Below are positions 37,864 to 46,278 of a stretch of 64,000 nucleotides of DNA, piece after piece. Source of the DNA: Palsa-147 sp963771905 (GTDB lineage Bacteria; Acidobacteriota; Terriglobia; Acidiferrales; UBA7541); assembly GCA_963771905.1 (NCBI GenBank), contig CAVYVI010000006.1:1-64000 (forward strand), given 5' to 3'. The notes under the pieces are model-generated. The model did not search any database. It saw only the letters and a list, made by a program, of their open reading frames with translations, and was not told the origin of the DNA. Within the stretch, counting starts at the first letter, position 1, and each line of letters opens with the position of its first letter. A program made the translations under genes and the position numbers.

Positions 37864-40800
37864 TCAATTCTTGGCGGCCGCAAATCGGGACGCTTCGGTA
37901 TAGATCGTCTTCAAGTCGGAGCGCTCGAGCAATTTCTCTGCTCCAGCGTCTTTACGCATATTCTCGATCAAATTCAGCGCCTGTTGATAGTGTCCGGAAG
38001 CGTCGGACCGCTTTCCGCCAAGCCGGAGTGCGTTGCCGAGCAGATATTGGATGCGCGCGCTGAGACATCGTGATTCCAGTTTCTCGCTTTTGCTCAAGTC
38101 CGTTTGCAGCTCCTGTTGTGCGCGAGAATAATCTTTGGCGTTGTTCATCGCTTCCGCCATGTCGACGGAGCTTTCCAGTGAAAGATACTTCTGATTGCGG
38201 CTATCAGCTTGCTGCGTCAACTTGCGAAATTCCTGGATGGAGGAGTCTGGATTTTCTTGGCCCAATGCGATCTCCGCGACGTGCAGTTTGCAAATCAGAA
38301 TTTCGTCGGGGTCGGTGCCGCGCAAAGCTGCGCGCAGGGCCTGCTGATATAACTCGCCGGCTGATTTTGAATTGCCGCTATAACGCTGAACATCTCCCTG
38401 CGTACTCAGCAGTTCGGCCTGCGCGCTTTCGTTTTTCAGGTCAAGCTCCATGCTCTGAGCTTCGTGCAGAAGAGGCCCGGACTCGGACGCGCGTCCAGCG
38501 AGCGCCAGGCTGTCTGCAAGATCGTTGAGAAGTTCCACCATGTCGCTACTTCGGTCGCCCGCGGCATGATAACCGTTGACGGCATCCTGCATCGCGTTTA
38601 CCGCTGCTCCGAACCGTCCCTGAAATCGGAAAACCAATCCGATGTCATGAGATTCGTAGGCTGCGCCCCGAACGCTTCCGGCCTTACGCCAGAGATCTAG
38701 GGCCCTCATCGAGGTCGTCAGCGCCTGATCATACTGGCCACTGCTGTCGTAAACCTGGCCCAGAGCGCTCAAGGTCTCTGCGATGGCTGCCGGAAGATTG
38801 AGTTTCTCGCGCAATTTCAGGGCCTGCTGAAGATAGGTCAACGCGTTGTCCGTATCACCTGCACCCAAATAGACGTCGCCGATATTGTTCAGGCAGAGCG
38901 CCTGATAATTCTCATCGCCGGTGTCGCGCTGAATCGCCAGTGATTCCATATAATTCTGCAGCGCCTTTTCGTAGTCGCCCTTCGATTGGTAGACCACGCC
39001 CATGTCGATCAGCGTGTCCCCAACCTCTTTCTTCATCCCGATTTCGCGCTGAAGTTGAAGAGCTTCGTTGTAGTCGGAGAGAGCGGCGTCAATTTTCCCT
39101 TCGTTATTCTGGACTACGGCCATTTCGACTAAATTGCTGGCCAGTGCGCGCTTGAGTCCGAGCCGGCGATTAATATCCATTGCATCCTGGTAGCTGCGAA
39201 TCGCCGCATCGGGCTTGTTCATCAGCCGATACGAAATTCCCATCGCTTGCAGGATAAGCGCTTTCAATTCAGGGGCGTTCCACTGCACCGCCAGCGATAA
39301 ACCCTGGTTCAGTGGATTGAGCGCAGCTTGCGGGTTGCCACTCAAGAAATCGACCACGCCCATTTGCCACAGGGCCCTGATATTCCCGGGATCAGACTCG
39401 AGCAGTTTCGACACTTGCTCCCGAGCCTCGTCGTAACTGCCGGTGTCGGCATAAAGACTTCCCAAAGCCAATTCCAGATCGGAGTCTTCCGGCATGCTCT
39501 TCGCGAGGTTCTCGTAGGCTTCGATTGCCTTCTTGTTGTCATTCATCACGCGCGCGTGTGTTGCCTGGATGAGATACTTTTCGGCCATCGGTAACTGCTG
39601 GCTAAGATCGACTGCCTCGCGGGACGCCTGCTCTGCGTCGTTGTCGTAACCCAACTCGGAGTCGGCGTCGGCCAAGCCTGAATAAGCGAGGGCGAATTCC
39701 GGGTCTTCTTTGGAGGCGGACTGGAAAGCTACAACTGCGTCCAGGTTCTTGCCATTTCGCAGGAGCTGGATGCCCTGTTCATAATCTCGCAGCGCTGGCG
39801 CCGAACGGGAACTTGGCCGGAAGGAACTCGCTTGAAGATCCTGAATTGCCGCCCGCGAGAAACCCAGGCCGTTGCGGATCGATGCGGCCAGGCGGTCCAC
39901 TGCGCCGGGAATATCCTTTTCATCGATGCCCTCGATTTTGATCGGGGCGCTGCGATGATGCTTGAGATCCTGCAAAGTCGCGACGATGCGTAACTGTCCG
40001 CCGGATCTCGCATATTCTCCCGACACCAGCGAATCGGCTTTACTCGATTCGGCGATTTGGCGCAGGCCTGCCTGCTCGATCGAAGCGCCGGGCGCGACGC
40101 GAAGATTCGAAAGCGCCTCCCGCAACCGATCCTGCGGGACGAATCGCAATTGCGCGGACTGACCCACGTCTGTGCTCAACATATCTGCAAGGCTGGACCC
40201 TAGCCAGTCGAGGCTCGGATCTCCCGATGCGTTGCGAAAAGGTAGAATGGCCAGCGATACCGCTGGGGACGGAGCGCGTAGCCCTCCATGCGAGAAAAAT
40301 CGCTCACGGAGCGCAAGTCCGGCAATCACCAATGCGGCCAGCGCAGCCCCAGCGACAATCCATTTCTTTTTCGAAGCCGAAAGCGCGGGCAGCCGCCGCC
40401 CGATGGAGATTGAAGGGCCGCGCGTTGCTCCGCCGCGCCAGGCTTCCAAATCCTGCAAAATCTCGCGCGCGGATTGATATCGGTGTGCAGGATCCATTTG
40501 CAGACACTTCGCCGTAACATCGCTCAGAAATCGCGGAACGCTTCGATCCGCTTCGAACGGCGGCCGCGGAATTTCGCGCGTTCGTTTAAAGATTGCCGCC
40601 CGAGTCGTGTCGGCCTTGTACGGTATGGAACCAGTCAGCAACTCATAAAGAATTACGCCGAGTGCGAAAAGATCCGAGCGAACGTCTACCCGCTCGCCCA
40701 TCACCTGCTCGGGAGAGATGTAGTCCGGTGTGCCTACGAGAACTCCGGTTTGCGTCATTCCATCCGACTCGATGGAACGAGCGATGCCGAAATCCATCAC

Positions 40801-41451
40801 GGCCGCTTTGCCTTCCTTGTCCAGCATGATGTTCTGAGGTTTCAGGTCGCGGTGCACCACGCCTTCGGCGTGCGCCGCTTCGAGTGCGAGGCACACTTGC
40901 TCGATGATCCGCCCGGTTTCGTCAAAGCTCAGTTTGCCTTTTTCCATCATCAGGGACTTTAGATCCCGTCCCTCGATGTACTCCATGGTGATGAACTTGA
41001 TCCCATCGGCTTCGCCCAGATCGAAAATACGTATTACGTTCCGGTGCGTAATCTTGCGGGCCAGGATCAGTTCCTGCTTGAATCGACGGAGAATCTCCGG
41101 ATTGACCGCCAATTCGGGACGAATCACCTTTAAAGCAATCAAGCGGTCGAGTTCCCGGTCTTTCGCCTTGTAAACCGCACCCATCCCGCCTTGCCCGAGT
41201 AACTCGACGATCTCATACCGGGTTCCGAGCACGGTTCCCGGCGAGAGCGCTGAGCCGGACGCTGCGGCCGGGCTGGAAGGGAGCGACCAACCTCTCGGAA
41301 CGGTTTCAGCTCCCCGAATTGCCGGAGCGGGCGCTGTCGCTGCCATCGTCGCTTCGTCATTTTCAAAGGAAGTGGCACACGTAACGCAGCGAGTTGCAGT
41401 AGCGGGATTATCGGAGTGGCATTGCGGGCATTCCATGGTGTTCGCCGCCAT
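37864..41451 (-). CDS. Ser/Thr protein kinase with zinc ribbon and TPR array
   Basis: A 1195-residue kinase. The N-terminus has a zinc ribbon C8-x2-C11 and C22-x2-C25. The kinase domain (about 79-350) has LLGQGGMGAVYKAKD, ATP Lys108 (IALKVI), HRDLKPQN and DFGIARS, ending DPAHRYQSAREIL. A single membrane helix lies near 362-385 (KKWIVAGAALAALVIAGLAL). The outer part starts with a CsgG/TolB-like N-terminal segment (LAILPFRNASGD) and continues with many TPRs (DALIDMGVVYQSKGDYEKAL, LSALGQVYDSSGQYDQAL and others) to the end. This plan is frequent in Acidobacteria; the partner proteins of the TPRs are unknown. The frame is intact across 3.6 kb. Confidence 0.93.
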   Translation of the reverse strand: MAANTMECPQCHSDNPATATRCVTCATSFENDEATMAATAPAPAIRGAETVPRGWSLPSSPAAASGSALSPGTVLGTRYEIVELLGQGGMGAVYKAKDRELDRLIALKVIRPELAVNPEILRRFKQELILARKITHRNVIRIFDLGEADGIKFITMEYIEGRDLKSLMMEKGKLSFDETGRIIEQVCLALEAAHAEGVVHRDLKPQNIMLDKEGKAAVMDFGIARSIESDGMTQTGVLVGTPDYISPEQVMGERVDVRSDLFALGVILYELLTGSIPYKADTTRAAIFKRTREIPRPPFEADRSVPRFLSDVTAKCLQMDPAHRYQSAREILQDLEAWRGGATRGPSISIGRRLPALSASKKKWIVAGAALAALVIAGLALRERFFSHGGLRAPSPAVSLAILPFRNASGDPSLDWLGSSLADMLSTDVGQSAQLRFVPQDRLREALSNLRVAPGASIEQAGLRQIAESSKADSLVSGEYARSGGQLRIVATLQDLKHHRSAPIKIEGIDEKDIPGAVDRLAASIRNGLGFSRAAIQDLQASSFRPSSRSAPALRDYEQGIQLLRNGKNLDAVVAFQSASKEDPEFALAYSGLADADSELGYDNDAEQASREAVDLSQQLPMAEKYLIQATHARVMNDNKKAIEAYENLAKSMPEDSDLELALGSLYADTGSYDEAREQVSKLLESDPGNIRALWQMGVVDFLSGNPQAALNPLNQGLSLAVQWNAPELKALILQAMGISYRLMNKPDAAIRSYQDAMDINRRLGLKRALASNLVEMAVVQNNEGKIDAALSDYNEALQLQREIGMKKEVGDTLIDMGVVYQSKGDYEKALQNYMESLAIQRDTGDENYQALCLNNIGDVYLGAGDTDNALTYLQQALKLREKLNLPAAIAETLSALGQVYDSSGQYDQALTTSMRALDLWRKAGSVRGAAYESHDIGLVFRFQGRFGAAVNAMQDAVNGYHAAGDRSSDMVELLNDLADSLALAGRASESGPLLHEAQSMELDLKNESAQAELLSTQGDVQRYSGNSKSAGELYQQALRAALRGTDPDEILICKLHVAEIALGQENPDSSIQEFRKLTQQADSRNQKYLSLESSVDMAEAMNNAKDYSRAQQELQTDLSKSEKLESRCLSARIQYLLGNALRLGGKRSDASGHYQQALNLIENMRKDAGAEKLLERSDLKTIYTEASRFAAAKN

Positions 41452-41753
41452 ATCGCCGTCCGCGACGTCCAGTCATAGATGCATCTTCTTCCGAGCGACT
41501 AGACTTGTTGCAGAGCGACAAATCTTATACCACCGCCGCGTCGCAGTCATGTAAGAAGACGGAATCGCGTGGCGCCGCCTCGCCATAAGCCCGGTTCCGT
41601 CTTTCACCCTGCGCTTCGATATCGAGCTCGCATTGCGTTCAACTCTCGTCGGCTCCCAAAGTCCACATCTCGAATTCGAGTCGCCTCCCTCTCCGCACGC
41701 GGGTATACTCCCTCGTATATATCGCCTGAGTGATGTTCCCGTGGAGGCTCATC
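41452..41753. other. Divergent intergenic region, no gene seen
   Basis: About 300 bases between the TPR kinase (-) and the TonB-domain protein (+). It contains a TATACT at 41704-41709 that may be the -10 box of the right-hand gene, without a good -35 match, and a copy of the repeat also found at 33437-33502. Confidence 0.5.
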
Positions 41754-42818
41754 GTGCTCTCGAAATCCGTCGCCTGCGTATTCGCGCTGGCTCTTCTCGC
41801 CGTTCCGCCAGCATTCGCTCAGGACCAATCGCAGCAAACAAGTCCTCCGCCTCCCGCTGCCGCGCCTGCTCCGGCACCCCCGCCTGCGGCGCCTCCGGCT
41901 TCGACACCCGCGATGCCCGCCGCTCCTGCGACCTCGGTACCCGAGTCTGCACCGCCCGTGTCAAGGATTCGCATCGGCGGAAACGTAATGGCCGCAAAAA
42001 TGATCCACCAGGTCCAGCCGATTTATCCCCAGATCGCTAAGACCGCTCATCTTGAGGGAACAGTTGTGCTCCACGCGATCATCACCAAGGAGGGCTATAT
42101 CAGGGAACTACAATACGTCTCGGGACCCCCTCTGCTCATGAAGTCCTCGATGGATGCCGTTCGACAGTGGCGATACGAACCGACGCTTCTCCAGGGACAG
42201 CCGGTCGAGGTGGATACGATGATATCCATCGTCTACAAGCTTGGCGATCACGTCCCTCCCGCTCCTCCACTCGCGCCCGAGGTCGATCCGCAGCTCAAAG
42301 CCGACATCTTGTACTTGATGGAGGTCGCTCGGACCAAAGAGACGATCACCACAGTTGGCCATCAGATGTTTAATTCTCTGCGGCCGGCGATCGTAGCCGA
42401 ACTTCCATCCACGCCAAACCGCGAACAAATTGCGGATGCATTTGAAAGCCGATTTGTAAACTTGCTAAATTCGCAAGATTTTTTGGATCGCATAGTAGTG
42501 GTCTACTCGAAATATCTCTCCGACGATGACATCAAGGCATTGATCCAATTCTATCAGTCGTCGACCGGGCAGCACTTCATTACCGCGATGCCACAAATCA
42601 GCTCGGAAATGTTCACTACGGGAACGGAGTTTGGTGAAGGCGCCATTTCCGGCATATGGGTCCAGATCTGCGAGCAATATCCCGAGTTGAACGGCAAGGT
42701 AAATGAGTGCTCGAAGCGCGAGCCGGAAAAAGAGAGTCTGCGACCCGAAGACGGACCGGCGCCTGCTTCGCTCAATCTTCGGCCGCTCGGTTCCGACCAA
42801 TCGGTCTCGCTACGCTAG
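41754..42818 (+). CDS. Periplasmic TonB C-terminal-domain protein with DUF2059-like part
   Basis: A 354-residue exported protein. The best start is GTG at 41754, with GGAGG at 41743-41747; it gives a signal peptide ending at about VPPAFA-QD. An Ala/Pro-rich linker (about 25-75) precedes a TonB C-terminal domain (MIHQVQPIYPQIAKTAHLEG, VVLHAIITKEGYIRELQYVS, QWRYEPTLLQGQPV), as in secreted TonB-like proteins of this phylum. The last 150 residues (LMEVARTKETI, FLDRIVVVYSKYLSDDDIKA, IQFYQSSTGQHFITAMPQI) match DUF2059. The function is unknown; association with the outer membrane or with TonB-dependent transport is inferred. Confidence 0.87.
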   Translation: MLSKSVACVFALALLAVPPAFAQDQSQQTSPPPPAAAPAPAPPPAAPPASTPAMPAAPATSVPESAPPVSRIRIGGNVMAAKMIHQVQPIYPQIAKTAHLEGTVVLHAIITKEGYIRELQYVSGPPLLMKSSMDAVRQWRYEPTLLQGQPVEVDTMISIVYKLGDHVPPAPPLAPEVDPQLKADILYLMEVARTKETITTVGHQMFNSLRPAIVAELPSTPNREQIADAFESRFVNLLNSQDFLDRIVVVYSKYLSDDDIKALIQFYQSSTGQHFITAMPQISSEMFTTGTEFGEGAISGIWVQICEQYPELNGKVNECSKREPEKESLRPEDGPAPASLNLRPLGSDQSVSLR

Positions 42819-42901
42819 TACACCGTACGTCCCGATTGTTCATGCCGGGTTCGGCCGGACATTTCTGTCGCGAAACTGTAACATTTACTCCAAATTGTCC
42901 A

Positions 42902-42930
42902 TTGACATCGGCCATTTCCCCCCTTACAGT
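42902..42930 (+). promoter_or_regulatory. Promoter of lysC-asd leader
   Basis: TTGACA at 42902-42907, a 17-base spacer and TACAGT at 42925-42930. Transcription would start about 42937. This sits directly ahead of the Thr-rich leader peptide and the attenuator hairpins. Confidence 0.8.
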
Positions 42931-42939
42931 TATCTCGTC

Positions 42940-43032
42940 ATGATGCACCGGAACCAGACGCCGTCCCTCTCTATTATGCGAATTACTACTCGCACTACTA
43001 AGGGTACGTCTTCTGGCGCCGGAGGCAGCTGA
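42940..43032 (+). CDS. Threonine-rich leader peptide of lysC-asd operon
   Basis: Starting at ATG 42940 the peptide has 30 residues; an inner ATG at 42976 gives 18 residues: MRITTRTTKGTSSGAGGS. Five Thr codons (42985, 42988, 42994, 42997, 43006) are clustered directly before a segment that can pair with the terminator's 5' arm. The pattern is like the E. coli ThrL leader, which ends in TGNGAG. No strong ribosome site precedes either start; the first lies about 3 bases after the predicted transcription start, so leaderless translation is plausible. The peptide's job would be to stall the ribosome when Thr-tRNA is scarce. Confidence 0.75.
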   Translation: MMHRNQTPSLSIMRITTRTTKGTSSGAGGS

Positions 43033-43078
43033 GCCTAAACCCAAGTCGTTCAGCACCCCGCACCCGCCGCCAGAAGAC
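43008..43078 (+). promoter_or_regulatory. Antiterminator of threonine attenuator
   Basis: GTCTTCTGGCG at 43008-43018, inside the leader peptide's coding region just after its Thr codons, is an exact reverse complement of CGCCAGAAGAC at 43068-43078. Pairing of the two uses bases 43068-43072, which are also needed by the terminator, so the two structures exclude each other. A ribosome stalled at the Thr codons leaves the first segment free; one that reaches the stop at 43030 covers it. Confidence 0.8.
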
Positions 43079-43104
43079 AGACTGGCAGGCGGGTTTTTTG
43101 TTTT
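43063..43104 (+). terminator. Intrinsic terminator of threonine attenuator
   Basis: The arm CCCGCCGCCA (43063-43072) pairs with TGGC (43083-43086) and GGCGGG (43088-43093), with A43087 bulged, followed by TTTTTTGTTTT. This is a standard Rho-independent terminator located before lysC; its 5' arm competes with the antiterminator. Confidence 0.9.
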
Positions 43105-43133
43105 ACGGGCGCTACGACATCAGAGAGGACGAA

Positions 43134-44174
43134 ATGAGAGTCGAACGGCAGGAGCCGTATCAGGAGAACAACGAAGAGTCAGCCCAACGCGACGCTGTGC
43201 TTCGGAAATGGAACGAGGCGGAGCACAGCGTGAACGACGTGCGCGCCGAGCGCGTACGAGTGATGAAGTTTGGCGGCAGCGTATTGACCTCGGCGGAAAA
43301 TCTTCTTCTCGTCGCGGGCCATGTGGTCGATACGGCGCGATCCGAGCGAGTCGCCGTGGTCGTCTCGGCGCTGCGCGGCGTCACCGATCGTCTCTACAGC
43401 GTCACCCGCGCTCTGCGCATGCGTGATGTCCCGACCGCCCTCTTCGAAGCCGCGGAAATTTCTCGTCTGCATCTTCACGTCGGCCACGAACTCTATGCCG
43501 GCGCCGAGCAGGAATTCCAGCTTCGCCTCGAACTCGCCGAGCTCGCCCATGAACTCGATCTCGTCGTCCGCCGCGCCGGCGAAGGGCAGTCGCCCACGGA
43601 AATGACCGACGAAGTCGTCTCTTTCGGTGAGCGCTGGAGCGCGCGAATGTTCGCGGCGGCTCTGCGCAAACTCGACGCGCACGCCGAGGCGCTCGACGCT
43701 TTTGAATTCATCGTCACCAACGGCGATCGCGAAGATCCTCAGCCGCGTCTTGGCGAATCCTATCCAAAAATTCGCGAATCACTCCATCGTCATTTCGACG
43801 CGAACACCATTCCCGTCGTGACCGGCTTCGTCGCCGCCACTCCCGAGGGCCGCATCACCACTCTCGGCCGCAACAGTTCCGATTTTTCCGCCGCGATTGT
43901 GGCTTGCGCGCTCGGCGCCCACGACCTCACCATCTGGACCAGCGTCGATGGCTTCTTCGACGCCGATCCGCGCCGCAATGCCGACGCCCAGTTTCTCGCG
44001 CGCCTCAGCTATGAGGAAGCGCTCGATCTTTCCAGGCGCGGCGCCAAAGTCGTTCATCCCAAGGCCTTCGATTTCCTCATGCAGGAGCGCATCCCGCTTC
44101 TCGTTCGCAATGCGGCGAGACCGGAACGCCCCGGCACGTGGGTCGGTGATGCCGAGCCGGGAGCCCCGCGATGA
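43134..44174 (+). CDS. lysC: Aspartate kinase, lacking ACT regulatory domain
   Basis: A 346-residue aspartokinase, first enzyme of the Lys/Thr/Met pathway. The amino-acid kinase domain (about 42-335) has MKFGGSVLT with K45, ALRGVTDRLYSVTRAL, TEMTDEVVSFGERWSARMF, GRNSSDFSAA and TSVDGFFDADPR. Typical enzymes of about 400-450 residues carry two C-terminal ACT domains that bind Thr or Lys; this one ends soon after HPKAFDFLMQERIPLLVRNA. Loss of allosteric feedback agrees with the attenuator upstream as main control. A charged 40-residue N-terminal extension precedes the domain. The start at 43134 has GAGAGGA upstream; the stop overlaps asd by four bases. Confidence 0.93.
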   Translation: MRVERQEPYQENNEESAQRDAVLRKWNEAEHSVNDVRAERVRVMKFGGSVLTSAENLLLVAGHVVDTARSERVAVVVSALRGVTDRLYSVTRALRMRDVPTALFEAAEISRLHLHVGHELYAGAEQEFQLRLELAELAHELDLVVRRAGEGQSPTEMTDEVVSFGERWSARMFAAALRKLDAHAEALDAFEFIVTNGDREDPQPRLGESYPKIRESLHRHFDANTIPVVTGFVAATPEGRITTLGRNSSDFSAAIVACALGAHDLTIWTSVDGFFDADPRRNADAQFLARLSYEEALDLSRRGAKVVHPKAFDFLMQERIPLLVRNAARPERPGTWVGDAEPGAPR

Positions 44175-45271
44175 CCTGGAGAGTCGGAGTTCTCGGCGCA
44201 ACGGGCGCCGTCGGCCAGAAAATGATTCAGGGTTTGTCGGATCATCCGTGGTTTCGCATCACGGAAGTCGCGGCGTCGGAGCGCTCGGCCGGCAAATCGT
44301 ACGCGGAAGCCGTCCGCTGGATGCAGAATTCCGCAATTCCTCCCGGCGTCGCCGATCTCGAAGTGAAGCCGGTGCAACCCGGCCTCGAATGTGATTTTGT
44401 CCTGTCGGCTCTCGACTCGAGCGTGGCCGGACCAGTCGAAGAAGAATTCGCGCGCGCCGGCTATCCGGTTATCAGCAATTGCCGCAATCATCGCATGGAT
44501 GAGGACGTGCCTCTCGTCATTCCGGAAGTGAATCCCGACCATCTCGATCTCATTCCGTGGCAGAAGGAGCGGCGCGGATTCTCCACCGGCTATCTCGTCA
44601 CCAATCCCAATTGTTCGACGGTCGGTCTCGCTCTCGCCCTGAAACCTCTCGACGACGCGTTCGGCGTCGAAGAGGTTTTCGTCGTCACCATGCAGGCGCT
44701 TTCCGGCGCGGGCTATCCCGGCGTGCCCTCGCTCGACGCGCTCGACAATGTCATTCCCTTCATCGGTGGAGAAGAAGAAAAGATGCAGACCGAGCCGCGC
44801 AAAATTCTCGGGCGTCTCGTCCGCCACTCCGTCGAATTCGCCGCTCTGAAGCTGAGCGCCCACTGCAATCGCGTGCCCGTCCTCGATGGCCATCTCGAAT
44901 CGGTCACCGTTCGCCTCAAGAGCAAAGCGTCGGCTGCGGCTGTGAGCGAAGCCTTGTCGGAGTTTTCCGGCGAGCCGCAGCGCCTCGGTCTGCCCACCGC
45001 GCCCGAACACCCGATTCTCGTGAGCGAAGAAGCCGATCGTCCCCAGCCGCGCCGCGACCGCGACGCGGGGAAGGGAATGTCGATCAGCGTCGGGCGCATC
45101 CGGCCGTGTTCGATCGCGGATTTCAAATTCACAGTCCTGGTCCACAATACGGTCCGTGGCGCGGCCGGTGCCGCAATCCTAAATGCCGAGTTGCTCGCCG
45201 ACCGTGGCTTGCTCCCTCATCGCGATCGCGTCGAAGTAAACGATGGCGTTGTCGCCGAAGAGCAGGTGTGA
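44171..45271 (+). CDS. asd: Aspartate-semialdehyde dehydrogenase
   Basis: A 366-residue enzyme that reduces aspartyl phosphate to aspartate semialdehyde, the common precursor of Lys, Thr and Met. The NADP fold begins GVLGATGAVGQKMIQGL; catalytic Cys148 lies in NPNCSTVGLA; the substrate region ALSGAGYPGVPSLDALDNVI and HCNRVPVLDGHLESV follow. The layout is that of the archaeal/fungal-like form (about 350-370 residues). It is translationally coupled to lysC (ATGA overlap) and therefore under the same attenuator. Confidence 0.96.
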   Translation: MTWRVGVLGATGAVGQKMIQGLSDHPWFRITEVAASERSAGKSYAEAVRWMQNSAIPPGVADLEVKPVQPGLECDFVLSALDSSVAGPVEEEFARAGYPVISNCRNHRMDEDVPLVIPEVNPDHLDLIPWQKERRGFSTGYLVTNPNCSTVGLALALKPLDDAFGVEEVFVVTMQALSGAGYPGVPSLDALDNVIPFIGGEEEKMQTEPRKILGRLVRHSVEFAALKLSAHCNRVPVLDGHLESVTVRLKSKASAAAVSEALSEFSGEPQRLGLPTAPEHPILVSEEADRPQPRRDRDAGKGMSISVGRIRPCSIADFKFTVLVHNTVRGAAGAAILNAELLADRGLLPHRDRVEVNDGVVAEEQV

Positions 45272-45344
45272 GAAAGTTTCACCCGGCCTGTATCCCAATG
45301 AACTCAACGCCTACGAATTTCGACGAGGAGACGCAGACCAGTCC

Positions 45345-46211
45345 ATGACCCCGGCAAAATCGAAGCATAGTTCGAGCGGCGCCCGCCGCGAAGTCGGCAA
45401 AGACGCGCGCATCGCCATTCTCGGCGCAGGAAAGATGGGCGGCATTCTCTCGCAGGCGTTTCTGAAGCGCGGATTATTCAAGCCCGAGCAGGCCTGCGCC
45501 ACCGTGCAGCACGCCGAAAAGGCGCAGTCCCTCACCAAATCCCTCGGCATCCGCGTCATCACCGACAATCTTCAGGCCGTGCGCCAGGCCGATATCGTTC
45601 TAGTCTGCGTCAAGCCGCAAGTCGTTCGTTCCGTCATCGAGCAAATTCGCCCCGCGCTCTCTCCGGCCAAGCTCATCGTCTCGATTGCGGCTTCCGTGCC
45701 CACGTCCTACATCGAAAAAGCCGCGCCTTCCGGCGTTCCCGTCGTGCGCGCGATGCCCAATACGCCGTGCTTCGTGGGATGTGGCATGACGTCTGTCTGC
45801 GGCGGCGCGCACGCCAACGCCGATCACCTCGAAACCGCGCGGAAATTATTCGAAGCCGTCGGCCGTTCCGTGATTGTCGACGAAAAGCACATGGACGCCG
45901 TCACCGGCCTCTCCGCCAGCGGCCCCGCGTTCATCTACATCATTCTCGAATCTCTCGCCGAAGCGGGCGTGAAAGTCGGCTTGCCACGCGATCTCGCCAC
46001 TCTTCTTTCCGCGCAAACGGTCCTGGGCGCTGCCCGCATGGTTCTCGATACCGGCGATCACCCCGCTCTCCTCAAAGAAGCCGTGACCACGCCGGCTGGC
46101 TGCACCATCGACGGAATCCTTGAGCTCGAGGACGGAAAACTCCGCGTAACTCTGATCAAAGCCGTCGTGAAGGCCGCCGAGCGCGCGAAGGAACTCCTCA
46201 TCCAAAGTTAA
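45345..46211 (+). CDS. proC: Pyrroline-5-carboxylate reductase
   Basis: A 288-residue enzyme for the last step of proline synthesis. The nucleotide-binding site AILGAGKMGGILSQAF is near the N-terminus, and the family motifs VVRAMPNTPCFVGCGMT and VTGLSASGPAFIYIILESLAEAGV are present, ending in EAVTTPAGCTIDGI. The chosen ATG at 45345 lies 73 bases after asd; GAGGAG is 14 bases upstream, a little far. It is probably co-transcribed with lysC-asd, linking proline synthesis to this operon, but an own promoter is not excluded. Confidence 0.94.
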   Translation: MTPAKSKHSSSGARREVGKDARIAILGAGKMGGILSQAFLKRGLFKPEQACATVQHAEKAQSLTKSLGIRVITDNLQAVRQADIVLVCVKPQVVRSVIEQIRPALSPAKLIVSIAASVPTSYIEKAAPSGVPVVRAMPNTPCFVGCGMTSVCGGAHANADHLETARKLFEAVGRSVIVDEKHMDAVTGLSASGPAFIYIILESLAEAGVKVGLPRDLATLLSAQTVLGAARMVLDTGDHPALLKEAVTTPAGCTIDGILELEDGKLRVTLIKAVVKAAERAKELLIQS

Positions 46212-46278
46212 TCGGTTGGGTGTAGCGGTTTGCCTGGTTTCCGGAAGCCGGCTGGCTTCAGATGAAGGGCGCGCAACG

